Made by a program: the position numbers and the translations under genes
Notes under the pieces: model-generated
Database searches by the model: none
What the model was told of the DNA's origin: nothing
Seen by the model: the letters and a program-made list of their open reading frames with translations, nothing else
DNA from: an uncultured Clostridia bacterium
GTDB lineage: Bacteria > Bacillota > Clostridia > Lachnospirales > Lachnospiraceae
Assembly (NCBI GenBank): GCA_945622055.1
Contig: CALZBV010000019.1
Span: 1-19,060, forward strand
DNA length: 19,060 nucleotides
Direction of reading: 5' to 3'
In this document: positions 8,313-14,772 of the stretch, in pieces
Numbering within the stretch: the first letter of the stretch is position 1
Layout of the letters: every line of letters begins with the position of its first letter

Positions 8313-11033
8313 TTATTTTGTTTCATACCAGTCGTTTCCGACACTCACACTAACCTCCAGCGGAACCGACAGCTGTGCCGCAGCCGCCATTTCTTCCCGA
8401 AGGATTTTTTTAACCTGCTCCACTTTCGGAAGCGGTGTTTCTACCAATAATTCATCATGAACCTGGAGCACAACCCTCGCACCGAGATTCTCCCGGTAAA
8501 GCCGTTCTTCCACGCGGTTCATCGCTATTTTCATAATGTCCGCAGCCGTTCCCTGTACCGGAGAATTCATGGCAATTCGTTCTCCGAAGGAGCGCTGCAT
8601 AAAGTTGGAGGAAGAAATCTCCGGAACCGGTCTTCTTCGTCCAAACATCGTGGTTACGTAACCAAGATTCTTCGCCTGTTCCACCAGCCCGTCCAGATAC
8701 TTTTTTATCTTCGGATAGCTCTCAAAATAGCGGTTAATATAATCCTCTGCTTCCTTCCTTGAGATATTCAGGTCCTGTCCCAGACCAAAGGAGCTGATTC
8801 CGTAGATAATGCCAAAATTTACCGCCTTTGCACTGCTTCTCTGCGCCGGAGTAACCTCCTCATACGGAATGTGCAGTACCTGCGAAGCCGTCAGGCGATG
8901 AATATCGGCTTCCTTCCGGTACGCCGCAATCAACGTTTCATCTCCCGAAAGATGTGCCAGGATACGAAGCTCTATCTGGGAATAGTCCGCATCCACAAAA
9001 CAGCAGCCCTTCTTTGGGACAAATGCTTTTCGAATCTGTCTTCCGAGCTCCATACGGACCGGAATGTTCTGAAGATTCGGGTCCGTACTGCTAAGGCGCC
9101 CCGTTGCCGTAATCATCTGATTGAATTTGGAATGAATTCTTCCGTCCGGGCGGATAAAGACCGACAATCCATCCGCATACGTAGACTTTAATTTTGCGAG
9201 CTGCCGGTATTCCAGTATTGCCTCAACAATCGGGTCCTCACTTCTCAGCTTCTCCAGAATGTCTGCTGAGGTCGAATAACCCGTCTTCGTCTTCTTGCCG
9301 TACGGAAGCTTTAATTTCTCAAACAGAATCACTCCGAGCTGCTTCGGGGAGTTGATGTTAAATTCCTCTCCTGCCATATGGTAGATCTTTTTCGTAAGCT
9401 CTTCGATTCCTTCACTGAGCAGTCTGCTCTGTTCCGTCAGACAGGCCTGGTTAACCTCCATTCCTGTCTGCTCCATTTCAAATAAAGTAAACACTAAAGG
9501 TAGCTCAATGGTCTGATACAGCTCCCGTTCTCCGTCTGCAGAAAGAAGCTCCAAAAGCACCGGTGCGGAAAGTACTGCCGTCATAGCTTCATAATAGGCA
9601 ACCTTTTCTGCGCCGTTTTTCTCCTTTTCCTTCTCTTCCGTTTCTTCTTCAAACAGGGAGAGCTGCTTTGGCTCTGCCTCACCTGCAAAATCTGCCGGAG
9701 ACGGTACTACCATACCAAGATAATCTCTGGCAATATCCTCGTAGGTGTAGCTGTTTTTCAGAGGATTCAGAAGATATGCAGCAAGTGCCGTATCTAAATA
9801 CTGCTTTTGGTCGCCTCGTACCGTAAGTCCTGCAAACCGTTTCAAATCAAAGGCAGAAATACTTACTCCCACGCTGCACAGCTGATGTAAAATGGCGCCG
9901 GCTCCGAGGCAGCTATCCGAGCTTTCTTCCGCGCTGCCGCGAACCCTGAGTTCAGCTGCAGCACCTCTTCCCTTTTCCGCAAGCAGCTTTTCCGAAACAA
10001 GGTATCCTCCCTCAGCTCCCGCTAAAACCATTTCTCTTCCGGTAAAGGAAAATCCAACATGGGATTCCTTCATCAGCTGCTCTAACAGACGACTTAATTC
10101 CTCCCCGGAAGTAATCCGGGAAGGTTCCCCTGCAAACCCATTTCCGATTTCTTTCTTTCCCTGGTCCGGAGAAAAATACTTGGAAAGCAGCGTCTTAAAC
10201 TCAAGCTCTTTACAAAGCATATATGCTTCATCGGTAAAAACGTTCCCGAGTTTTGCGGCTTCGTAAGAAAAATCAGGCTCCCAGTCGGTTTTAATGGTGG
10301 CAAGCGTTTTACTGAGCAGGGCAAGGTCCGCGTGCTCAATCAAAGACTCTCTGGCCTTCTTCGGCTCAACCTCCTGTGCATGGGCAATTGCTTCCTCCAC
10401 ACTCGGAAATTTAGCCAGAATCTTTGCGGCAGTTTTTTCTCCAACGCCCGGAACTCCCGGAATGTTATCCGAAGCATCTCCCATTAAGCCTTTCAAATCG
10501 ACAATCTGATGTGGCAGCACACCAAATGTCTCAAAAACCTTTTGTGGTGTATAGTCCTCAATCTCCGTTCCGGTGCGCTTCGTTTTTGGAATCCGAACCA
10601 GTACCTCCTCCGAGCTAAGCTGAAGCAAATCACGGTCTCCGGACACAAGCGTAACCTGTTTCCCGTCCTTTTTTCCTTTTGCGGAAAGCGCCCCAAGAAT
10701 ATCATCTGCCTCAAAGCCCGGACATTCGATTGTCAGAATCTTCATGGCCGCAAGCATCTGCTTTAACAGCGGAACCTGTTCACGAAGCTCCTCCGGCATT
10801 CCCTTTCGTGTTCCCTTATACTCCGGAAACATCTCATGCCGGAACGTCGGATGCTTTACATCAAACGCAACCGCCAGATAATCCGGCTGTTCCTCCGAAA
10901 TCAGCTTAATCAGAATGTTCAGAAAGCCAAGCACCGCATTGGTGTGTCTTCCGTCCGTTATCGTAAGGTCCGGAAGCCCGTAAAAGGCTCTGTTTATTAT
11001 GCTGTTTCCGTCAATCACTACAAGCTTTTCCAT
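8313..11033 (-). CDS. polA: DNA polymerase I
   Basis: A full-length, 906-residue family A polymerase that fills gaps and removes RNA primers during replication and repair. The 5'-3' exonuclease (flap nuclease) domain covers about 1-290, with DGNSIINRAFYG at 8-19 and the Asp-rich GFEADDILGALS and SGDRDLLQL motifs. The middle 3'-5' exonuclease-like domain (about 300-500) lacks the DxE of motif I (VGFSFTGREMV stands there), so proofreading is probably lost, as in Bacillus relatives. The polymerase domain is intact: motif A DADYSQIELR (catalytic Asp683), motif B with Arg732, Lys736, Phe740 and Tyr744, and motif C QVHDE (857-861). The ATG overlaps the upstream stop codon by one base (TAATG), so translation is probably coupled to the anti-sigma-like gene. 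Confidence 0.97.
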   Translation of the reverse strand: MEKLVVIDGNSIINRAFYGLPDLTITDGRHTNAVLGFLNILIKLISEEQPDYLAVAFDVKHPTFRHEMFPEYKGTRKGMPEELREQVPLLKQMLAAMKILTIECPGFEADDILGALSAKGKKDGKQVTLVSGDRDLLQLSSEEVLVRIPKTKRTGTEIEDYTPQKVFETFGVLPHQIVDLKGLMGDASDNIPGVPGVGEKTAAKILAKFPSVEEAIAHAQEVEPKKARESLIEHADLALLSKTLATIKTDWEPDFSYEAAKLGNVFTDEAYMLCKELEFKTLLSKYFSPDQGKKEIGNGFAGEPSRITSGEELSRLLEQLMKESHVGFSFTGREMVLAGAEGGYLVSEKLLAEKGRGAAAELRVRGSAEESSDSCLGAGAILHQLCSVGVSISAFDLKRFAGLTVRGDQKQYLDTALAAYLLNPLKNSYTYEDIARDYLGMVVPSPADFAGEAEPKQLSLFEEETEEKEKEKNGAEKVAYYEAMTAVLSAPVLLELLSADGERELYQTIELPLVFTLFEMEQTGMEVNQACLTEQSRLLSEGIEELTKKIYHMAGEEFNINSPKQLGVILFEKLKLPYGKKTKTGYSTSADILEKLRSEDPIVEAILEYRQLAKLKSTYADGLSVFIRPDGRIHSKFNQMITATGRLSSTDPNLQNIPVRMELGRQIRKAFVPKKGCCFVDADYSQIELRILAHLSGDETLIAAYRKEADIHRLTASQVLHIPYEEVTPAQRSSAKAVNFGIIYGISSFGLGQDLNISRKEAEDYINRYFESYPKIKKYLDGLVEQAKNLGYVTTMFGRRRPVPEISSSNFMQRSFGERIAMNSPVQGTAADIMKIAMNRVEERLYRENLGARVVLQVHDELLVETPLPKVEQVKKILREEMAAAAQLSVPLEVSVSVGNDWYETK

Positions 11034-11524
11034 TACGGCACCTGCTCTCCTTCCATTCCGTTTTCATTTTTATTATTTTCTGTTTCTATCTTATCGTTCT
11101 GTTCCACGGATTCCTCTCCGGCGTCATCCTCAACATACAACACCGTTCGAAGTAAAGCCTCCTCCTGCGCACAACGCTTCTCCGAAGCCATGCTTCCGGT
11201 CAAAAACAAAAGTGCGAATACGAGTGCTGCAAGAATCACTCTTCTGCGTGCACAGTCCCGTTTCTTTTTCAGCCCGTCCATAAAACAGGCCTCTATCTTA
11301 TCATTCAGCTCCTGAATATAGTTATCTGACAAATCGGTTCCTTCATCCAGCTGTTTCATCGCTGTCATTAAGGAATACGACACCTCAAGCTCCTCCTTGC
11401 ATTCAGAGCAGGTATCGATATGCCTGAGAAATTCTTCCGTTTCCTCCGTATTGAGTTTCCCGTTGACAAACGGAGCAATCAGCTCCTGAACCCGTTCACA
11501 ATCCATTCCATGCCTTTCTGCCAT
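11033..11524 (-). CDS. Zinc-finger (zf-HC2) anti-sigma-factor-like membrane protein
   Basis: This 163-residue protein has an N-terminal zf-HC2 motif, Cys9 ... HIDTCSEC (His35, Cys39, Cys42), of the type found in zinc-binding anti-sigma factors that hold ECF sigma factors at the membrane. A helical part (about 43-85) leads to one membrane segment, RVILAALVFALLFLTG (95-110), then an acidic, Asn/Glu-rich tail of about 50 residues that should face outside. No sigma-factor gene is next to it; it is the first gene after the promoter at 11564-11592 and runs straight into polA. The start is uncertain: the ATG at 11524 has a rather distant AGGGG, while an ATG at 11506 (giving MDCERVQELI, common in this family) has AGAAAGG six bases ahead. 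The partner and signal are unknown. Confidence 0.8.
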   Translation of the reverse strand: MAERHGMDCERVQELIAPFVNGKLNTEETEEFLRHIDTCSECKEELEVSYSLMTAMKQLDEGTDLSDNYIQELNDKIEACFMDGLKKKRDCARRRVILAALVFALLFLTGSMASEKRCAQEEALLRTVLYVEDDAGEESVEQNDKIETENNKNENGMEGEQVP

Positions 11525-11563
11525 TTTGGCATACTTTCCCCTGACTGTATAACATATCAGTTT

Positions 11564-11592
11564 AGTATACCATTTTTTTCGAAAAAAATCAA
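11564..11592 (-). promoter_or_regulatory. Sigma-A-type promoter of the anti-sigma/polA operon, with palindromic spacer
   Basis: On the minus strand TTGATT (11587-11592) and TATACT (11564-11569) are separated by exactly 17 bases. The -10 lies about 40 bases before the annotated ATG. The spacer is mostly an 18-bp perfect palindrome, ATTTTTTTCGAAAAAAAT (11572-11589). The -35 box overlaps the stop codon of the upstream GH5 gene. The promoter should drive the anti-sigma-like gene, polA, coaE and the FtsA-like gene, and perhaps genes beyond. Confidence 0.8.
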
Positions 11593-12584
11593 ACCTTTCT
11601 GTTTTTCCGGATAAAATCCTTCACATATACTCCAAAAAATTCCGTCGGTTCATACTCGAAATTCTTAATCAGACTCGGACCGGCATACGGGTGAAAGTCC
11701 CATGCGGTACAGCTGTACTCATGCTCCTCAATCCAGGAAAACAAACGGAAAAGCCATTCTTTTGCAGGAAGCACCTGTGCCCCCTCCTGAGGCTTTGCAT
11801 CATCGCCATAATGACCGTATTCTCCAATCAATACCGGATGACGCTTTGAAATTATCGTAACATCTCTGTCCCATTCCAGCCGTTTCCACGGATAAACATG
11901 ACTATCAAAAATAAGTCCGTTTCCCTCCGGCGTGTCATACAAATCACCGACCTCTTCAAGCATTCCCTCAAAGGAATATGCCCAGTCCAGTCCGCCGACT
12001 ACGATACAATTTTTCGCTCCGGTTTCCCGAATCGCATGAATCAGCCCGGTCATTCCCGGCGTTTCATACCGATACTCTGTACCGGTCTTCTTATCCTTTT
12101 CCGTAACCATTCCGCCGTCCTTCCAAAGCTGCCAGCTTACATGGCGTGGTTCATTATACAGCCCGAACAATACATTTTCCGCATTCCGGTACCGGTAGGC
12201 TGCATCCCTCCAAAACGCAACAGAATTCAAATCCGGCATGCTGTGCTGTCCGATTCTACTGCCCCATACGCCCATATCCGACCAGTGAAGTTCAAATAAA
12301 ACATAGGCATTTTTCTGCCTTGCTGCTTCTATGATACGGTCTGCCTGCTCCCGATAGGCAGGAAAGTTCTGCTTTTCCTTCTGTTCCTGTCCAAATCCAA
12401 ACCACCGGTCCTGACAAACCGGAAGTCGAATCAGATTCACGTTCCATTCCGTAAGTGCAGCCTGAACTGATTTTTCAATGTGACTGTCTCTCGAATCCCA
12501 TTCCATTCCGGCACAATTCACTCCGAAAAAGCGCACCGCTGCCCCCTTTTCGTCAATCATCCGGTTTCCGACTACCCTGACCAT
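11589..12584 (-). CDS. Glycoside hydrolase family 5 (cellulase-type), cytoplasmic
   Basis: This 331-residue protein is a GH5-type (clan GH-A) TIM-barrel glycosidase, a retaining enzyme acting on beta-linked glucans or mannans or their fragments. The acid/base is Glu145 in GLYNEPR, the nucleophile Glu255 in VLIGEYGHYG; NLIRLPV (50-56), FELHWSD (97-103, His100) and SHVYPW (228-233) are the other barrel-end motifs. The start at 12584 is fixed by AAGGAGGAG upstream. There is no signal peptide or carbohydrate-binding module, so it probably acts inside the cell on imported oligosaccharides or glycosides. It is the last gene of its cluster, 42 bases after an ATPase, and no sugar transporter or other carbohydrate gene is nearby. 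The substrate cannot be read from the sequence. Confidence 0.88.
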   Translation of the reverse strand: MVRVVGNRMIDEKGAAVRFFGVNCAGMEWDSRDSHIEKSVQAALTEWNVNLIRLPVCQDRWFGFGQEQKEKQNFPAYREQADRIIEAARQKNAYVLFELHWSDMGVWGSRIGQHSMPDLNSVAFWRDAAYRYRNAENVLFGLYNEPRHVSWQLWKDGGMVTEKDKKTGTEYRYETPGMTGLIHAIRETGAKNCIVVGGLDWAYSFEGMLEEVGDLYDTPEGNGLIFDSHVYPWKRLEWDRDVTIISKRHPVLIGEYGHYGDDAKPQEGAQVLPAKEWLFRLFSWIEEHEYSCTAWDFHPYAGPSLIKNFEYEPTEFFGVYVKDFIRKNRKV

Positions 12585-12613
12585 ATCTGCTCCTCCTTAC
12601 CGGCTTCCGCCAT
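12572..12613 (-). CDS. Possible 13-codon leader ORF overlapping the GH5 start
   Basis: ATG at 12613 with AGAAGG five bases upstream opens a short frame (MAEAGKEEQIWSG) that contains the GH5 ribosome binding site and ends with TAG 13 bases inside the GH5 gene. If translated, it could affect ribosome loading on GH5. Such a short frame can easily arise by chance. Confidence 0.2.
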   Translation of the reverse strand: MAEAGKEEQIWSG

Positions 12614-12626
12614 AGTATCCTTCTCG

Positions 12627-13856
12627 TTACAAAAACAAAGCCCTGTGCTTTTCAAAAAACTCAAAATAAAGGCGGGTATTTTCAAGCTCCCACCAGTTTT
12701 TCACACAAACCGGTGTTACGTCCAGATCATACACCCTCGCCCCCTGCATTGCCAGCAAAAACGGTGAATGCGTCGATAAAATCAGTTGGCATTCTTCCTC
12801 ATAAGCTTTTTTCTCCAGCAGCTCAACGAGCGCGAGCTGCATGGCCGGTGATAAACTGTTTTCCGGCTCATCAAGACAATACAAGGTCTTACTTTTCACT
12901 TTATTCCGGAAATATTCCAGTGCCGTTTCCCCATTACTGTTCAGCTTCACTTCGTCCCCTGCGGTTCTCTGAATAAATTTACGACGGCTGACCGACTTCG
13001 AACGTGCCTGCACCTGAAGACGCAGAGCCTCATAATCGTCCATGCTGCGGAATTTTACATTTTCACCATACTTCAGACGTGCATAGTCCTCTCTTGCAGT
13101 CTGCTTATTCTCGCTGATTTCATCGTTCCGGGTTCGCATCGTGAGCATATAGTCGAATACATCATCACTTGTAATAATACGGCTTCCGGACGGAATTCTT
13201 CTCGGAAAGCCCTCCTCATCGGTTCCAAGGGAATACGTACAGGCATCACGGTACCGGTCAAACATTTCTCCGGAATTATAAGGTGCAACACGGTTAAGCT
13301 TAAGCCGATTGGCAATCAGGTTCAGCAGCGTACTCTTTCCCGAACCGTTTCCTCCGTACAAAATGGTGATTGCCGAAAAGCTAAGCTGCTTTAACTGCTT
13401 TTCGCCAAATATCCCGCACGGATATGCATTGTCCACATATCCAAAGCAACCGCCGTTATACTCTGAAAGCTCCCAAAGCAGTCGCTCCTCTTCGTCCACC
13501 GGAAGTGAAAAACCGGTCAGGTAAACACTTCCTTTCGTTTCCGATACCGCTTCCGCCGTTTCGATGCTCTGCATTGCCTTTTCCCGCTCAGTCTCTTTCT
13601 TTTTCACCGTTGTATCCATGACCGCCTCCTCGGCAATCATCTGAAGGCAAAGCTTACTTCGAAGCAGCATTTCCTGCTCATCCGCACTCGTTTTTATCAC
13701 GGACCGCATTTCCTTTGCATATTCGTCCTGATTCTTTTCATTCAACACGGAAAGAGGCTGCAAAAGCTCCTCCATTCCGGCGTGGGTCAGCTTCCCCGCT
13801 ACCGAAAACCGGTTCAGTTCCCGAAAAAACAAATAGAGCTGGTCCTCGTCCTTCAT
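12627..13856 (-). CDS. AAA/ABC-type predicted ATPase (COG3910-like) with N-terminal extension
   Basis: This 409-residue soluble protein has a complete ABC-type ATPase core at about 125-409: Walker A GGNGSGKST (168-176), a signature-like SNGE (307-310), Walker B LYCLDEPE (325-332) and H-loop THSPF (His363). The order and the ending QGARVYDLD...WWELENTRLYFEFF resemble the COG3910 group of predicted ATPases, which lack a transporter membrane partner. A short charged insert (about 245-300) stands where SMC/Rad50-like proteins have a coiled coil. Residues 1-120 are mainly helical and charged, and I do not recognise them. There is no TOPRIM or nuclease motif. AGGGGG precedes the ATG at 13856, 17 bases after metA. 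The role is unknown; a DNA-repair, stress or defence function cannot be decided. Confidence 0.82.
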   Translation of the reverse strand: MKDEDQLYLFFRELNRFSVAGKLTHAGMEELLQPLSVLNEKNQDEYAKEMRSVIKTSADEQEMLLRSKLCLQMIAEEAVMDTTVKKKETEREKAMQSIETAEAVSETKGSVYLTGFSLPVDEEERLLWELSEYNGGCFGYVDNAYPCGIFGEKQLKQLSFSAITILYGGNGSGKSTLLNLIANRLKLNRVAPYNSGEMFDRYRDACTYSLGTDEEGFPRRIPSGSRIITSDDVFDYMLTMRTRNDEISENKQTAREDYARLKYGENVKFRSMDDYEALRLQVQARSKSVSRRKFIQRTAGDEVKLNSNGETALEYFRNKVKSKTLYCLDEPENSLSPAMQLALVELLEKKAYEEECQLILSTHSPFLLAMQGARVYDLDVTPVCVKNWWELENTRLYFEFFEKHRALFL

Positions 13857-13873
13857 GAATCCCCCTGTATTTC

Positions 13874-14770
13874 TTATAAATTATACGGTGTAATCTGATA
13901 TACGTAATAGTTCAGCCAGTTGCTGTATAGTGCATTGGCATGGGAACGCCAGAGCAGCAACGGCTTTTTCTCCGGGTCATCCTCCGGATAGTAATTGACC
14001 GGAAGCTCAGGGTTGATTCCCTTATCCACATCCCGCTTATATTCCTTATCAAGCGTAACACGGTCATATTCCGGGTGTCCCGTTACGAAAATGTGCTTTC
14101 CTCCTCTGGCAAGCAAAATAAAATAGCCTGCCTCATCACTTTCTGCCAGAATCGTAAATGCGCCGCTCTTTTCCACATCTTCCTTGGAAATACCGGTATA
14201 ACGGGAATGCGGAGCATAAAATACATCGTCAAACCCGCGAACCAAAGGCTCCTTACGGTTCAATACATGGTGACGGTATACACCGGAAAGCTTTTTCGGA
14301 AGCAATTCCTTATGCACCCCGTAACGGTAATACAAACCAGCCTGTGCCCCCCAGCAGATATGAAGCGTGGACGTGACGTTTTTGTCCGACCAGTCCATAA
14401 TCTGCGTCAGCTCGTCCCAGTATACGACCTCTTCAAACTCCATCGTTTCCACCGGCGCACCGGTAATAATCAGACCGTCGAACTTCTTGTCCTTTACATC
14501 GTCAAACGTCTGGTAAAACTGCTCCAGATGACTGACCGGCGTATTTTTTCCGATGTAGCTTTTCGTTGTTAAAAACGTAATCTCCACCTGCAGCGGCGTG
14601 TTGGAAAGACTGCGCAGAATCTGCAGCTCCGTATCCTCCTTCAGCGGCATCAGATTTAATATGGCGATTCGAATGTCCTGGCTCATTGCACGGCTTTCGT
14701 CCATAACAAAAATATTTTCTTCCTCCAGCAATTTCTTTACCGGCAGGTCATTATTTACTTTAACAGGCAT
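13874..14770 (-). CDS. metA: Homoserine O-acetyltransferase (MetA/MetAA type)
   Basis: MetA acylates the hydroxyl of L-homoserine, the committed step of methionine synthesis, in the cytoplasm. The 298-residue protein shows the MetA start MPVKVNNDLP, REEN-like EEENIFVM, active-site Cys139 in HICWGAQAG (Cys142 of E. coli), and His232 and Glu234 in TGHPEYD (His235/Glu237). The acyl-donor position equal to E. coli Gly111 is Glu108 here (GAPVE); Glu there goes with acetyl-CoA use in the Bacillus cereus enzyme, so I predict O-acetylation rather than O-succinylation. The ATG at 14770 lies two bases after the ligA stop, with GAGGAA ahead, so translation depends on ligA transcription. No SAM riboswitch or T-box leader is present, unlike many Firmicute methionine genes. 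Confidence 0.95.
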   Translation of the reverse strand: MPVKVNNDLPVKKLLEEENIFVMDESRAMSQDIRIAILNLMPLKEDTELQILRSLSNTPLQVEITFLTTKSYIGKNTPVSHLEQFYQTFDDVKDKKFDGLIITGAPVETMEFEEVVYWDELTQIMDWSDKNVTSTLHICWGAQAGLYYRYGVHKELLPKKLSGVYRHHVLNRKEPLVRGFDDVFYAPHSRYTGISKEDVEKSGAFTILAESDEAGYFILLARGGKHIFVTGHPEYDRVTLDKEYKRDVDKGINPELPVNYYPEDDPEKKPLLLWRSHANALYSNWLNYYVYQITPYNL

Positions 14771-14772
14771 AC

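Noticed and set aside
12627..13856. OLD-family or Gabija-like anti-phage nuclease
   Set aside because: No TOPRIM domain follows the ATPase core, and no helicase or other defence gene is adjacent.
13940..14572. 210-codon plus-strand open frame inside metA
   Set aside because: It is antisense to a clear metA with all catalytic residues; no ribosome binding site and low-complexity basic translation.
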